This document shows, piece after piece, positions 9,321 through 18,359 of a stretch of 64,000 bases of DNA (positions within the stretch are counted from its first letter, which is position 1; each line of letters begins with the position of its first letter). The notes under the pieces were generated by a model that was given only the letters and a program-made list of their open reading frames with translations, was not told where the DNA came from and did no database searches. A program made the position numbers and the translations under genes. The stretch comes from Psychrobacillus sp. OK028. Its GTDB lineage: Bacteria > Bacillota > Bacilli > Bacillales_A > Planococcaceae. The stretch lies in NCBI RefSeq assembly GCF_900103605.1, contig NZ_FNHY01000008.1, positions 172,807 to 236,806 of the forward strand, written 5' to 3'.

Positions 9321-9361
9321 AAGGTGGATTTGATTTGAACGAAAACTAGGAGGATACACTT

Positions 9362-10825
9362 ATGACACAAGAAGTTCGCGTACGCTACGCGCCAAGTCCA
9401 ACAGGATTTTTGCATATTGGAGGAGCACGTACAGCATTATTTAACTACCTATTTGCACGTCACCATAACGGTAAATTTATTGTTCGTATTGAAGATACAG
9501 ATATAGAACGTAATGTAGAAGGTGGCGAGTTATCGCAGCTTGAAAACTTAAAGTGGTTAGGAATAGACTATGATGAATCTGTAGATATAGGTGGACCTTA
9601 TGCGCCATATCGTCAAATGGAGCGTCTAGATATATATACAAAGCACGCAGAAGAAATGTTAGAAACAGGACATGCCTACAAATGTTTCTGTACTTCTGAG
9701 GAATTAGAAGCAGAACGTGAAGTACAAAAAGAAAAAGGTATTGCAGCTCCTATGTACAATGGTAAATGCCGTCATTTATCAAAAGAAGAGGTACAAGCAA
9801 AAGAACATGCGGGCCAAGCCTACACGATTCGTATGCGAGTGCCAGAAAATATAACTTATACATTTGAAGATTTAGTTCGTGGATCCGTTACTTTTGAATC
9901 TAAGGACGTAGGTGACTGGGTATTAGTGAAAGCTAATGGGATTCCAACATATAACTATGCCGTAGTATTAGATGATCACTTTATGGAAATCTCTCATGTT
10001 TTCCGTGGGGAAGAGCATTTATCGAACACACCAAAACAATTAATGGTTTTCGATGCATTTGGATGGGCATACCCTAAGTATGGTCACATGACATTAATCA
10101 TCAATGAAAATCGTAAAAAGCTTTCCAAACGCGATGAGTCGATTATTCAATTTGTTACTCAGTACAAAGATCTTGGATATTTACCGGAAGCAATGTTTAA
10201 CTTCTTTGCATTATTAGGGTGGTCACCTGAAGGAGAAGATGAAATTTTCACGAAAGAGGAATTCATCAAAAACTTCGATGTGTCACGTCTTTCAAAATCA
10301 CCATCGATGTTTGACAAACAAAAGCTTACATGGATGAATAACCAATATATTAAACAACTGCCGCTTGAAAAAGTAGTAGAGCTTGCACTACCACATCTTC
10401 AAAAAGCAGATCTACTTCCAGCTGAATTATCGGAAGAAGAACTTACGTGGGCAACAAAGCTTATTGCTCTTTACCATGAGCAAATGAGTTTTGGTGCTGA
10501 AATAGTTGAATTATCTTCATTATTCTTTGATCACGAAATTGCATATACTGAAGAAGCAACAGAAGTGTTAGCTGGGGAGCAGGTTCCTGAAGTTATGGCT
10601 GCCTTCAAATCACAGCTTGAAAACTTAGATGCGTTTGAAGCTGCAGAGATTAAAGCTGCAATTAAAGCGGTGCAAAAAGAAACTGGTCATAAAGGAAAAA
10701 ACCTTTTCATGCCAATCCGTGTAGTAACGACTGGTCAAATGCATGGTCCAGAATTAGCTGATGCCATTAGTTTAATTGGAAAAGATAAAGTAATTGCTCG
10801 CGTTGCCAAATTCGCAAAACAATAA
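9362..10825 (+). CDS. gltX: Glutamyl-tRNA synthetase
   Basis: 487-residue class I synthetase that charges tRNA-Glu; in Bacilli the same enzyme usually mischarges tRNA-Gln, which GatCAB then amidates. The HIGH-equivalent is in [17 protein letters not shown] (about residues 12-28), the KMSKS-equivalent is KLSKRD (about 253-258), and CFCTSEE fits the catalytic-domain insertion. ATG 9362 follows TAGGAGGAT. It stands between a hairpin-rich gap and the cysteine T-box. Confidence 0.97.
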   Translation: MTQEVRVRYAPSPTGFLHIGGARTALFNYLFARHHNGKFIVRIEDTDIERNVEGGELSQLENLKWLGIDYDESVDIGGPYAPYRQMERLDIYTKHAEEMLETGHAYKCFCTSEELEAEREVQKEKGIAAPMYNGKCRHLSKEEVQAKEHAGQAYTIRMRVPENITYTFEDLVRGSVTFESKDVGDWVLVKANGIPTYNYAVVLDDHFMEISHVFRGEEHLSNTPKQLMVFDAFGWAYPKYGHMTLIINENRKKLSKRDESIIQFVTQYKDLGYLPEAMFNFFALLGWSPEGEDEIFTKEEFIKNFDVSRLSKSPSMFDKQKLTWMNNQYIKQLPLEKVVELALPHLQKADLLPAELSEEELTWATKLIALYHEQMSFGAEIVELSSLFFDHEIAYTEEATEVLAGEQVPEVMAAFKSQLENLDAFEAAEIKAAIKAVQKETGHKGKNLFMPIRVVTTGQMHGPELADAISLIGKDKVIARVAKFAKQ

Positions 10826-10894
10826 GATTGACTTTCCGTTAACAAGATGTGAAAATGGTGTTACAAATTGGAAAGCAAAACAAATAGTAAAGCG

Positions 10895-11131
10895 AAGACG
10901 AGGAGAAGTAAGTAAAGCATACTCTTTAGAGAGGACCATCACCGGCTGAAAGTGGTCTGAGCCTATGAGTTACTGAAATGCACCTTCGAGCGTCATGCCG
11001 AACTTTTAAGTAGGCTGAACGTATCATCTGCGTTAAAGATGCCGAGTGGGAAAAGTTTTTATATTTTCCAATCAGAGTGGAACCACGCAACTTGCGTCTC
11101 TGTCTATATTTTATAGACAGAGACTTTTTTT
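10895..11131 (+). promoter_or_regulatory. T-box riboswitch, cysteine specifier, controlling cysE-cysS
   Basis: The core T-box sequence AGAGTGGAACCACGC lies at 11074-11088. A perfect 13-bp terminator hairpin (11096-11124) with a run of seven T follows. In the stem I region, GAAATGCACC gives TGC (10979-10981) as the specifier codon, that is cysteine. Uncharged tRNA-Cys would favour the antiterminator and read-through into the serine acetyltransferase and cysteinyl-tRNA synthetase genes. This fills most of the gene-free stretch after gltX. Confidence 0.93.
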
Positions 11132-11160
11132 ATGGGGAAAAATGAAAGGAGGGCAATCTT

Positions 11161-11817
11161 GTGTTTGAACGAATGAAAGAAGATATTGCAGTAGTATTTG
11201 AACAAGATCCAGCTGCTAATAGCAAGCTAGAGGTTGTATTAACATATGCAGGTTTACATGCCATTTGGAGTCATCGCATTGCGCACGCATTATTTAAAAA
11301 GAAATTCTTTTTCTTAGCGCGTGTCATTTCGCAAATTAGTAGATTTTTTACAGGTGTAGAAATTCACCCAGGAGCAACAATTGGGAGACGTTTTTTTATC
11401 GACCATGGCTCGGGTGTAGTAATTGGAGAAACGTGTGAAATCGGAGATGATTGCACGATTTATCAAGGTGTCACACTAGGTGGTACCGGGAAAGAAAAAG
11501 GAAAGAGACATCCAACACTTCATAATAATGTTCTAGTTGCGACAGGAGCAAAAGTATTAGGATCGATAACAATTGGGGAAAATAGTAAAGTTGGGGCTGG
11601 CTCGGTTGTATTAAAGGATGTGCCTACTAATTCAACTGTCGTTGGTATTCCGGGTGTTGTCGTCATTCAAGATGGTGTAAAAGTGAAGCGAAACCTAGAT
11701 CATCAAGACCTTCCCGATCCGTTTGCTGACCGATGTAAACAAATGGAAGCCAAAATAGAGGAGCTTCATAAAGAAGTTGACCGTCTAACGAAAGAAAAGG
11801 AGAGAAACTGGTCATGA
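11161..11817 (+). CDS. cysE: Serine O-acetyltransferase
   Basis: 218-residue enzyme making O-acetylserine from serine and acetyl-CoA, the entry step to cysteine. The N-terminal helical part (FEQDPAA...) is followed by a left-handed beta-helix of hexapeptide repeats (about residues 65-180), including [19 protein letters not shown] charged C-terminal tail (about 185-218) extends past the helix. GTG 11161 follows AAAGGAGGGC. Its stop overlaps the cysS start (ATGA). Placement behind a cysteine T-box fits the role. Confidence 0.96.
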   Translation: MFERMKEDIAVVFEQDPAANSKLEVVLTYAGLHAIWSHRIAHALFKKKFFFLARVISQISRFFTGVEIHPGATIGRRFFIDHGSGVVIGETCEIGDDCTIYQGVTLGGTGKEKGKRHPTLHNNVLVATGAKVLGSITIGENSKVGAGSVVLKDVPTNSTVVGIPGVVVIQDGVKVKRNLDHQDLPDPFADRCKQMEAKIEELHKEVDRLTKEKERNWS

Positions 11818-13214
11818 CAATCCAAATTTTCAATACATTAAAGCGCGAGAAAGAACCGTTTATCCCACTCGAAGAAGGCAAGGTCAAAATGTATGTATGT
11901 GGTCCAACTGTTTACAATTATATCCATATCGGTAATGCTAGACCTGTAATTGTCTACGATACGGTAAGAAAGTATCTACAATATCGCGGATATGACGTGA
12001 CGTACGTTTCTAACTTCACAGACGTGGATGATAAAATTATTAAAGCGGCAAATGAACTCGGAGAAGATGTATCAGAGCTTACAGAACGTTTTATCAACGC
12101 TTACTTTGCAGACGTGGAAGCACTTGGCTGCAATCGAGCAGATTCACATCCTCGTGTAACAGATCACATGGATCAAATCATTGAATTCATCAAAGTATTA
12201 GAGGAAAAAGGCTACGCATACGAATCGCAGGGAGATGTTTATTACCGCACGAGAAAATTTGATGGATACGGTAAGCTTTCTCATCAGTCTGTAGATGATT
12301 TAAAGGTCGGAGCTAGAATTGAAACTGGCGTAAAAAAAGAAGATGCATTAGACTTCGCCCTTTGGAAAGCCGCAAAACCTGGAGAAATCTTCTGGGAGAG
12401 CCCTTGGGGGCAGGGGCGTCCGGGATGGCATATTGAGTGCTCTGTAATGGCACGTGAAATTCTAGGAGATACAATTGATATTCATGCTGGAGGCCAGGAT
12501 TTAACCTTCCCTCACCATGAAAATGAGATTGCACAGTCAGAAGCTAGAACTGGTAAAACATTCGCGAGATACTGGATGCATAATGGGTATATAAATATAG
12601 ACAACGAAAAAATGTCGAAATCACTCGGTAATTTTGTATTAGTGAATGATATTCGCCAGCAAATTGACCCGCAAGTTTTACGTCTATTTATGTTAAGTGT
12701 TCATTATCGAAATCCTATTAACTATTCAAAAGAATTGGTCGAGCAAGCGGAGGCTGGTTTGGACCGTATTCACACAGCGTACGACAATTTAGTTCATCGC
12801 TTAAGTACCACTGCAAATTTAGGGGATTATAAGGATATTTGGTTCCAAAAAATTGCCGATGTGAAAGTGCAATTTGAGATAGCAATGGATGATGACTTCA
12901 ATACAGCAAATGGAATAGCAGCTATTTTTGAATTGTCGAAACTCGCGAATACGTATTTACAAGAAAAACAAACCAGTGAAGACGTATTAAAACAATTTAT
13001 ATCCGTTATGGATTTATTAACGGCTGTCCTGGGACTTTCATTTGCCAAGGAAAAAGAAGTATTGGATGAAGAAATCGATGCATTGATCGAGGAACGCAAT
13101 CAGGCAAGAAAGGATCGTAACTTCGCTCGTGCAGATGAAATTAGAGATCAATTAAAAGAGCTAAATATTATTTTAGAAGATACTGCACAGGGTATCCGAT
13201 GGAAAAGAGGATAA
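11814..13214 (+). CDS. cysS: Cysteinyl-tRNA synthetase
   Basis: 466-residue class I synthetase with zinc-based cysteine recognition. Visible: [16 protein letters not shown] (about residues 28-43; first zinc ligand plus HIGH-like), WHIECSVMA (about 206) with a further zinc ligand, a Gly-His-Glu-rich stretch [13 protein letters not shown], and KMSKS (about 265). The four-base overlap with cysE gives coupled translation, so cysteine synthesis and use answer the same T-box. Confidence 0.98.
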   Translation: MTIQIFNTLKREKEPFIPLEEGKVKMYVCGPTVYNYIHIGNARPVIVYDTVRKYLQYRGYDVTYVSNFTDVDDKIIKAANELGEDVSELTERFINAYFADVEALGCNRADSHPRVTDHMDQIIEFIKVLEEKGYAYESQGDVYYRTRKFDGYGKLSHQSVDDLKVGARIETGVKKEDALDFALWKAAKPGEIFWESPWGQGRPGWHIECSVMAREILGDTIDIHAGGQDLTFPHHENEIAQSEARTGKTFARYWMHNGYINIDNEKMSKSLGNFVLVNDIRQQIDPQVLRLFMLSVHYRNPINYSKELVEQAEAGLDRIHTAYDNLVHRLSTTANLGDYKDIWFQKIADVKVQFEIAMDDDFNTANGIAAIFELSKLANTYLQEKQTSEDVLKQFISVMDLLTAVLGLSFAKEKEVLDEEIDALIEERNQARKDRNFARADEIRDQLKELNIILEDTAQGIRWKRG

Positions 13215-13218
13215 ACTT

Positions 13219-13638
13219 GTGGGAAATTTAAAGCTTTCGGATGTCAAACAATTAAATTCTTTAGCGCTTGCCTATATGGGTGATGCTGTTTTCGAACAAG
13301 TTGTGCGAGAACATCTCATCCGCTCTGGGCGGGTTCGACCAAATATTTTACACAAAGAAGCTACTACTTATGTATCCGCAAAAGCACAAGCGATGATTGT
13401 AAAAGAAATGCTAGATAAAGAGTTTCTAACAGAGGATGAACAGGCAGTACTTCGAAGAGGACGTAATGCAAAATCAGGATCAGTTCCAAAAAATACTGAC
13501 GTTATTACTTATCACCATAGTACAGCGTTTGAAGCAGTCATTGGGAGTCTATACTTAAGTGAACAAACGGAACGTTTGCAAGAAGTGCTGAATTTTTCGA
13601 TTAACTTTATAGATGAACAGAAAGGGGCGAAAAAATAA
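13219..13638 (+). CDS. mrnC: Mini-ribonuclease III (23S rRNA maturation)
   Basis: 139-residue RNase III-like protein lacking a dsRNA-binding domain; in B. subtilis it matures both ends of 23S rRNA. The catalytic signature [10 protein letters not shown] (about residues 13-22) and the later [10 protein letters not shown] (about 103-112) carry the acidic metal ligands. GTG 13219 lies four bases after the cysS stop, with AGAGGA upstream. It abuts rlmB directly. Confidence 0.93.
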   Translation: MGNLKLSDVKQLNSLALAYMGDAVFEQVVREHLIRSGRVRPNILHKEATTYVSAKAQAMIVKEMLDKEFLTEDEQAVLRRGRNAKSGSVPKNTDVITYHHSTAFEAVIGSLYLSEQTERLQEVLNFSINFIDEQKGAKK

Positions 13639-14409
13639 ATGGCGGAAAAAAATGATCAAACGGAGCAAACTGGAGAACTTATTGCTGGGAAAAACCCGGT
13701 AGTTGAAGCTCTTCGTGCCGGTAGAGATATGAACAAGGTTTGGCTAGCGGAAGGTATTCAAAAAAGTGGCGTATCGGAAATTATTCAACTAGCCAAAGAT
13801 GCTGGGATAATCGTGCAGTTCGTGCCTAAAAAGAAATTGGATAACTTAACCGATGCAAACCATCAAGGAATAGTGGCATCGGTTGCTGCCTATCGTTATG
13901 CAGAATTAGACGATCTATTTGAGCTGGCAGCTAGTAAACAAGAGGATCCTCTTTTCATTATTTTAGATGAAATTGAAGATCCTCATAATCTTGGTTCTAT
14001 CATGCGAACAGCAGATGCGGTAGGAGCCCATGGAATTATTATTCCGAAAAGAAGAGCGGTCGGACTAACAGCGGTAGTTGCAAAAGCATCTACAGGAGCG
14101 ATCGAACATATTCCTGTCTATCGTGCAGGTAACTTGGCCCAAACAGTGGATGAGCTAAAAGAGCGCGGTGTATGGATTGCTGGAACAGATGCTGCAAAAT
14201 CTACTGATTATCGAAATATGGATGCGACACTTCCTCTTGCCCTTATTATAGGTAGCGAAGGAAAAGGAATGAGTCGACTGTTAAGAGATAAATGTGATTT
14301 TCTTTACTATTTGCCTATGGTCGGTCATGTAACAAGTCTTAATGCATCGGTAGCAGCCTCTGTCTTGTTATATGAAATATGGCGCGTTAGAAATCCGCTA
14401 AAAGGATAA
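13639..14409 (+). CDS. rlmB: 23S rRNA (guanosine-2'-O-)-methyltransferase RlmB
   Basis: 256-residue SPOUT-class (trefoil-knot) enzyme. The N-terminal L30e-like substrate domain (about residues 15-90) is followed by the knot domain with DEIEDPHNLGSIMRTADAVG (about 110-129), GSEGKGMS (about 207) and the C-terminal SLNASVAASVLLYE. Expected to methylate a guanosine of domain V of 23S rRNA. It begins on the base after the mrnC stop and ends four bases before rae1, so it is part of one operon of RNA-processing genes. Confidence 0.94.
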   Translation: MAEKNDQTEQTGELIAGKNPVVEALRAGRDMNKVWLAEGIQKSGVSEIIQLAKDAGIIVQFVPKKKLDNLTDANHQGIVASVAAYRYAELDDLFELAASKQEDPLFIILDEIEDPHNLGSIMRTADAVGAHGIIIPKRRAVGLTAVVAKASTGAIEHIPVYRAGNLAQTVDELKERGVWIAGTDAAKSTDYRNMDATLPLALIIGSEGKGMSRLLRDKCDFLYYLPMVGHVTSLNASVAASVLLYEIWRVRNPLKG

Positions 14410-14413
14410 GAAG

Positions 14414-14923
14414 ATGCAAATTCTACTTGTCGATGGATATAATATCATCGGCGCATGGAGCGAGTTAAGAAAGTTAAAAGAAATAAAATTATTAGACGCT
14501 AGAGACCGCTTGATCGAGCTAATGGCAGAATATAAAGCATATACAGGCGTTCGAGTGATTGTAGTATTTGATGCGCACTTAGTGCCTGGTATCGAAAACA
14601 AGAAGAAACAATATGACGTAGAAGTTATTTATACAAGAAAAAACGAAATAGCAGACGAACGTATTGAAAAGTTAACGAAAGAATTGAGTGGTAGAAGAGT
14701 TCAAATTTACGTAGCAACATCTGATCAGATCGAGCAACGAATTATATTTGGACAAGGGGCACTGCGAAAATCAGCAAGAGAATTAGAAATTGAAATGTTG
14801 TCGATCTCCTCCAAAATATCCAAAAAAGTAAAGAGTATTCAAGTGGATAAGCCTGTTTCTAACATACCATTAACAGAAGAAATTGCAGAAATTTTCGAAA
14901 AATGGCGAAGAGGAATGAAATGA
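14414..14923 (+). CDS. rae1: Ribosome-dependent endoribonuclease Rae1 (YacP, NYN domain)
   Basis: 169-residue PIN/NYN-fold protein. LLVDGYNIIGAW (about residues 4-15) has the first catalytic aspartate, VIVVFDAHL (about 47-55) the second, and YVATSDQIEQ (about 98-107) the third. The B. subtilis homologue enters the ribosomal A site and cleaves certain mRNAs. Last gene of the mrnC-rlmB-rae1 run. The fold is certain; the ribosome-linked role is from the family. Confidence 0.9.
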   Translation: MQILLVDGYNIIGAWSELRKLKEIKLLDARDRLIELMAEYKAYTGVRVIVVFDAHLVPGIENKKKQYDVEVIYTRKNEIADERIEKLTKELSGRRVQIYVATSDQIEQRIIFGQGALRKSARELEIEMLSISSKISKKVKSIQVDKPVSNIPLTEEIAEIFEKWRRGMK

Positions 14924-14927
14924 TTCA

Positions 14928-14957
14928 TTGACGCTATAAATTTCCTTCCTGTATACT
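14928..14957 (+). promoter_or_regulatory. Promoter of sigH
   Basis: TTGACG (14928-14933) and TATACT (14952-14957) are 18 bases apart, just after the rae1 stop. In B. subtilis sigH also has its own sigma-A promoter here. Confidence 0.65.
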
Positions 14958-14992
14958 TGGAATAACTATTCATGTTAGCTGAGGTGACTTCA

Positions 14993-15634
14993 TTGGAAAA
15001 GACAGAACAGAATCTGCATTTGGATAGTTTACTAGATGAAGAGCTTGTGGAATTGGTTCATCAAGGAAACACTGAGGCACTAGATTTTTTAATAACAAAA
15101 TACCGTTCTTTCGTCCGTATGAAGGGAAGATCCTACTTTTTAATAGGGGCCGATAAAGAAGATATTCTCCAAGAAGGAATGATCGGATTATATAAGGCGA
15201 TTCGAGATTTTAAGGAAGAGAAACTTGCTTCTTTTAGAGCTTTTGCCGAATTATGTATCACTCGACAAATAATAACCGCTATTAAAACAGCTACTCGTCA
15301 AAAGCATATTCCGCTAAATTCCTATGTTTCATTGGACAAGCCCATATACGATGAGGAATCTGATCGAACATTGATGGATATGATTGCTGGTTCGGTAATA
15401 GATGATCCAGAAGAATTAATCATCAATCGGGAGGATTACGATTATATGGAAGGGAAGATGGCTGAAATACTAAGTGAGCTTGAACAACAAGTACTCGCCT
15501 TATACTTAGATGGTCAAACTTACCAAGAAATTTCTGAAGAATTGAACCGTCATGTAAAATCTATCGACAACGCCTTGCAACGAGTGAAGCGTAAACTAGA
15601 ACGTTATATGGAGATTGGTAGTAACTACGCATAA
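14993..15634 (+). CDS. sigH: RNA polymerase sigma factor SigH
   Basis: 213-residue sigma-70-family factor for the transition to stationary phase and the onset of sporulation. The core-binding region 2 (DYLITKYR-like segment, then GADKEDILQEGMIGLYKAIRDF, about residues 47-69) and region 4 with its helix-turn-helix (YQEISEELNRHVKSIDNALQR, about 176-196) are well preserved. TTG 14993 is chosen because GAGGTGA lies 5 bases upstream; an in-frame ATG at 14972 has no ribosome-binding site. This gene is strong evidence for a spore-forming lineage. Confidence 0.96.
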   Translation: MEKTEQNLHLDSLLDEELVELVHQGNTEALDFLITKYRSFVRMKGRSYFLIGADKEDILQEGMIGLYKAIRDFKEEKLASFRAFAELCITRQIITAIKTATRQKHIPLNSYVSLDKPIYDEESDRTLMDMIAGSVIDDPEELIINREDYDYMEGKMAEILSELEQQVLALYLDGQTYQEISEELNRHVKSIDNALQRVKRKLERYMEIGSNYA

Positions 15635-15645
15635 CTGGGATTTTG

Positions 15646-15674
15646 TTGACATCGTTTATGTAAGATGATAATCT
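15646..15674 (+). promoter_or_regulatory. Possible promoter upstream of rpmG
   Basis: Perfect TTGACA (15646-15651), 17 bases, then TAATCT (15669-15674). Confidence 0.6.
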
Positions 15675-15709
15675 TGAAAAAGACTTATATGGTTACAAAA
15701 GGTGATATT

Positions 15710-15859
15710 ATGGTAAAGAAGACTGTCTTAAGCTGTGTCCAATGTGGCAATCGTAATTATACGGTTCCTGCATCCAAAGAAAATGTTGCAATTCGAATAG
15801 AACGTAAAAAGTATTGTGCACACTGCAATATGCATACACTTCATAAACAAACGTTATGA
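15710..15859 (+). CDS. rpmG: 50S ribosomal protein L33 (zinc-binding form)
   Basis: 49 residues with two CXXC pairs (CVQC at 9-12, CAHC about 36-39), the zinc-ribbon type of L33. Bacilli often carry several L33 paralogues; the copy beside secE is usually called rpmGB or rpmG2. ATG 15710 follows AAAAGGTGAT; in-frame codons further upstream give non-homologous sequence. Confidence 0.93.
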   Translation: MVKKTVLSCVQCGNRNYTVPASKENVAIRIERKKYCAHCNMHTLHKQTL

Positions 15860-15901
15860 TAATAAAAATAAGATAGATTTTTTGTGTGGGGGTTTAGCTA
15901 A

Positions 15902-16087
15902 ATGGCTAATGTTAGTGGGTTTTTCAAAAATGTAATGAGTGAAATGAGAAAAGTAAGCTGGCCTAGACGTAAAGAGCTTACTAAGTACACAGTAATTGTG
16001 CTTGCTACTGTAGTAATAATGGCTGTATTTTTTGCTGTGGTTGATTTAGGTATCTCTGAATTGTTCCGTTGGTATTTGGCATTATAA
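15902..16087 (+). CDS. secE: Preprotein translocase subunit SecE
   Basis: 61 residues: a short amphipathic helix (FFKNVMSEMRKVSWPRRKEL, about 7-26) and one membrane helix (about 29-50). SWPRRKE is the family signature. It forms SecYEG with SecY, encoded later in this window. ATG 15902 follows a G-rich site (GTGGGGGTTT). Confidence 0.95.
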   Translation: MANVSGFFKNVMSEMRKVSWPRRKELTKYTVIVLATVVIMAVFFAVVDLGISELFRWYLAL

Positions 16088-16115
16088 TAAGTAGAATGTA
16101 AATATTTGAAAATAG

Positions 16116-16143
16116 CCCGTCTTATTAAACGAACGGGTTTTTT
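16116..16143 (+). terminator. Weak terminator or attenuator between secE and nusG
   Basis: CCCGT (16116-16120) pairs with ACGGG (16133-16137), followed by six T. The stem is short, so partial read-through to nusG is likely. Confidence 0.55.
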
Positions 16144-16189
16144 CATTTGTCTTGAGAAAAGGAGGGGACGGACGATTAGTCCTGACACT

Positions 16190-16723
16190 ATGGAAAAAAA
16201 TTGGTATGTTGTTCATACGTACTCTGGGTATGAAAACAAAGTAAAAGCAAACTTAGAAAAACGAGTAGAAACAATGGGTATGTCGGATAAAATATTCCGT
16301 GTATACATCCCTGAACAAGAAGAGACGGATTTTAAAGACGGCAAAAAACGTGTCGTTGTTAGAAAAACGTTTCCTGGATATGTTTTTGTGGAGCTTATTA
16401 TGACAGACGACGCTTGGTACGTAGTTAGAAATACACCGGGTGTAACTGGATTCCTTGGTTCTTCTGGTGGAGGAACAAAACCAACTCCTTTAGCTCCAGA
16501 AGAAGTACAATCTATGTTGAAACAAATGGGTGATGGTGAACGCGTAGTAGAGGTGGACTTTACTGTCGGAGAATTGGTTGAAGTATTAGAAGGACCTTTT
16601 GCGCACTTCCAAGGTAAAGTAGAATTGATTGATATAGATAAAGGTAAAGTAACTGTTTCTGTAGATATGTTTGGCCGCGAAACGAATATGGAATTAGATT
16701 TCGATCAAGTTATTAAAATATAA
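16190..16723 (+). CDS. nusG: Transcription elongation and termination factor NusG
   Basis: 177 residues: an NGN domain (KNWYVVHTYSGYENKVKANL at the start, FPGYVFV about residue 65) and a C-terminal KOW domain (GPFAHFQGKVELIDIDKGKV, about 130-150). It binds RNA polymerase and modulates pausing. ATG 16190 gives the family's usual N-terminus (MEKNWYVVH), but the nearest strong ribosome-binding site, GGAGGGG at 16161-16167, is 22 bases upstream; a rare in-frame ATT at 16175 is better spaced. Confidence 0.95.
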   Translation: MEKNWYVVHTYSGYENKVKANLEKRVETMGMSDKIFRVYIPEQEETDFKDGKKRVVVRKTFPGYVFVELIMTDDAWYVVRNTPGVTGFLGSSGGGTKPTPLAPEEVQSMLKQMGDGERVVEVDFTVGELVEVLEGPFAHFQGKVELIDIDKGKVTVSVDMFGRETNMELDFDQVIKI

Positions 16724-16736
16724 TTTCCGTTTCCAC

Positions 16737-16765
16737 TTGCTAAAGCTGGGAAATAGTGATATCAT
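16737..16765 (+). promoter_or_regulatory. Probable promoter of rplK-rplA
   Basis: TTGCTA (16737-16742), 17 bases, TATCAT (16760-16765), just after nusG. Confidence 0.55.
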
Positions 16766-16843
16766 TTCAAAGGTCAGACTTAAAATAGGTCTGTATTAAT
16801 TTTTCTAATGTTATCAGCGCAGAGCTGAGAGACAGATATTTGA

Positions 16844-16870
16844 GTGGGAGGGGCAACCCAATTACCACAT
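16844..16870 (+). promoter_or_regulatory. rplK leader hairpin, candidate L1-binding site
   Basis: GTGG (16844-16847) pairs with CCAC (16865-16868), enclosing a GGGG/CCC inner pair and an asymmetric AATTA strand, just before the rplK ribosome-binding site. A near-copy stands before rplA (17402-17428). L1 autoregulation through an mRNA mimic of its 23S rRNA site is known in bacteria; the assignment here is inference. Confidence 0.55.
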
Positions 16871-16894
16871 CACGGACTTAAGGAGGTGTGTCTC

Positions 16895-17320
16895 GTGGCT
16901 AAAAAAGTGATTAAAGTTGTTAAATTACAAATTCCTGCTGGTAAAGCAAATCCAGCGCCGCCGGTTGGTCCAGCATTGGGTCAAGCAGGTGTTAACATCA
17001 TGGGATTCTGTAAGGAGTTCAACGCACGTACTGCAGATCAAGCAGGTCTAATCATTCCGGTTGAAATTTCTGTATTTGAAGATCGTTCATTTACTTTCAT
17101 TACAAAAACTCCGCCGGCAGCAGTGTTACTTAAAGTAGCAGCAGGTATTCAATCTGGATCAGGTGAACCGAACCGCGTAAAAGTGGCGACAGTGAAACGT
17201 GAAAAAGTTCGCGAAATCGCAGAACAAAAAATGCCAGATTTAAACGCAGCATCTGTTGAAGCAGCTATGTTGATGGTTGAAGGTACTGCACGCAGCATGG
17301 GTATTACGATCGAAGACTAA
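16895..17320 (+). CDS. rplK: 50S ribosomal protein L11
   Basis: 141 residues, the normal length. The N-terminal domain has [19 protein letters not shown] with its conserved prolines (the thiostrepton and stringent-response region); the C-terminal domain binds the GTPase-associated centre of 23S rRNA. GTG 16895 follows AGGAGGTGT; upstream in-frame codons from 16844 are leader sequence. Confidence 0.97.
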   Translation: MAKKVIKVVKLQIPAGKANPAPPVGPALGQAGVNIMGFCKEFNARTADQAGLIIPVEISVFEDRSFTFITKTPPAAVLLKVAAGIQSGSGEPNRVKVATVKREKVREIAEQKMPDLNAASVEAAMLMVEGTARSMGITIED

Positions 17321-17361
17321 TACTTAATGTGCATTTTGATATGACGCATTGTTTTTTGGGA

Positions 17362-17397
17362 GGTTGTAGTTGTTCATATAGGATAACTGCAACCTTT
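17362..17397 (+). terminator. Hairpin (possible attenuator) between rplK and rplA
   Basis: GGTTGTAGTT (17362-17371) pairs with AACTGCAACC (17385-17394), ten pairs with one G-U, then TTT. The T run is short, so this is more likely an attenuator or processing hairpin than a full stop. Confidence 0.55.
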
Positions 17398-17401
17398 ACA
17401 C

Positions 17402-17428
17402 GTGGGAGGTTTATTCCGCTAAAACCAC
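17402..17428 (+). promoter_or_regulatory. rplA leader hairpin, candidate L1-binding site
   Basis: GTGGGAGG (from 17402), a short loop, CC and then ACCAC (to 17428), followed by ATCAAGGAGG. It has the same outline as the motif before rplK: GTGG/CCAC outer pairs, GG/CC inner pairs and an A-rich unpaired strand. Confidence 0.5.
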
Positions 17429-17448
17429 TATCAAGGAGGACATTTATA

Positions 17449-18141
17449 ATGGCTAACAAAGGTAAAAAGTTACAAGAAGCAGCTAAATTGGTAGAAGCTT
17501 CAAAATTATACTCAGCTAAAGAAGCTATTGAGCTTGCTAAAAAAACAAGCACAGTTAACTTCGATGCAACTGTAGAAGTTGCTTTCCGTTTAGGGATCGA
17601 TACTCGTAAAAATGACCAACAAATCCGTGGAGCAGTAGTACTTCCGAACGGAACTGGTAAAACACAACGTGTATTAGTATTTGCTAAAGGTGAAAAGTTA
17701 AAAGAAGCAGAAGCTGCTGGTGCAGACTATGTAGGCGATACTGAATATATTAACAAAATCCAACAAGGATGGTTTGACTTCGACGTAATCGTTGCAACAC
17801 CTGACATGATGGGTGAAGTTGGTAAAATCGGTCGTGTACTTGGACCAAAAGGTTTAATGCCAAACCCTAAAACTGGTACAGTTACATTTGATGTAACAAA
17901 AGCAATCGAAGAGATTAAAGCTGGTAAAGTAGAATACCGTGCTGACAAAGCAGGGATTATTCACGCTCCTATCGGTAAAGTTTCTTTCGAGGACGACAAA
18001 TTAGTAGAAAACTTCTTAGCTGTATTTGATGTAGTTCAAAAAGCTAAGCCTGCAGCATCTAAAGGTGTTTACATGAAGTCTGTGAATATCACGACTACTA
18101 TGGGACCAGCTGTAAAAGTTGACGCGCAATCAATTAAATAA
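17449..18141 (+). CDS. rplA: 50S ribosomal protein L1
   Basis: 230 residues with the two-domain L1 fold: domain I split around the inserted domain II, with the signature [18 protein letters not shown] (about residues 126-143) in the linker region. It binds the mobile L1 stalk of 23S rRNA and often represses its own mRNA. ATG 17449 follows CAAGGAGGAC. The long in-frame extension upstream covers the leader hairpins and is not coding. Confidence 0.97.
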   Translation: MANKGKKLQEAAKLVEASKLYSAKEAIELAKKTSTVNFDATVEVAFRLGIDTRKNDQQIRGAVVLPNGTGKTQRVLVFAKGEKLKEAEAAGADYVGDTEYINKIQQGWFDFDVIVATPDMMGEVGKIGRVLGPKGLMPNPKTGTVTFDVTKAIEEIKAGKVEYRADKAGIIHAPIGKVSFEDDKLVENFLAVFDVVQKAKPAASKGVYMKSVNITTTMGPAVKVDAQSIK

Positions 18142-18144
18142 TAG

Positions 18145-18173
18145 TTGACAGTTAAAAGTATATCTGTTAAGAT
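18145..18173 (+). promoter_or_regulatory. Promoter of rplJ-rplL
   Basis: Perfect TTGACA (18145-18150), 17 bases, TAAGAT (18168-18173), right after the rplA stop. Confidence 0.8.
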
Positions 18174-18199
18174 GACTTTTGTTGTTAAATATACATTTG

Positions 18200-18318
18200 T
18201 ACCGAAGACAGTAGGGGCGATTCATCGCTTAATTTCCTACCGAGGACAAGTAAATTCAGATTCTTTTAAGATGATGACTTTCTGCCTCTGTGTCTATTCG
18301 TAGAACAGAGGCTTTTCT
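18200..18318 (+). promoter_or_regulatory. L10 leader with attenuator upstream of rplJ
   Basis: The segment CGAAGACAGTAGG...CCTACCGAGGAC (about 18203-18246) matches the L10(L12)4 leader pattern, a mimic of the L10 site on 23S rRNA. Downstream, GCCTCTGT/ACAGAGGC (18284-18312) with a T run is an intrinsic attenuator. Free L10-L12 complex would bind here and lower rplJ-rplL expression. This element is widespread in Bacilli. Confidence 0.85.
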
Positions 18319-18359
18319 TTTGTCGGTATAAATGGCCAATTCTTATAGGAGGTGCCAAG

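Noticed and set aside
9159..9361. T-box riboswitch in front of gltX
   Set aside because: The hairpins are clear but the T-box core (TGGNACCGCG-like) and a terminator/antiterminator pair are absent.
16844..16894. N-terminal extension of L11
   Set aside because: It covers the leader hairpin and the AGGAGGTGT ribosome-binding site; homology starts at GTG 16895.
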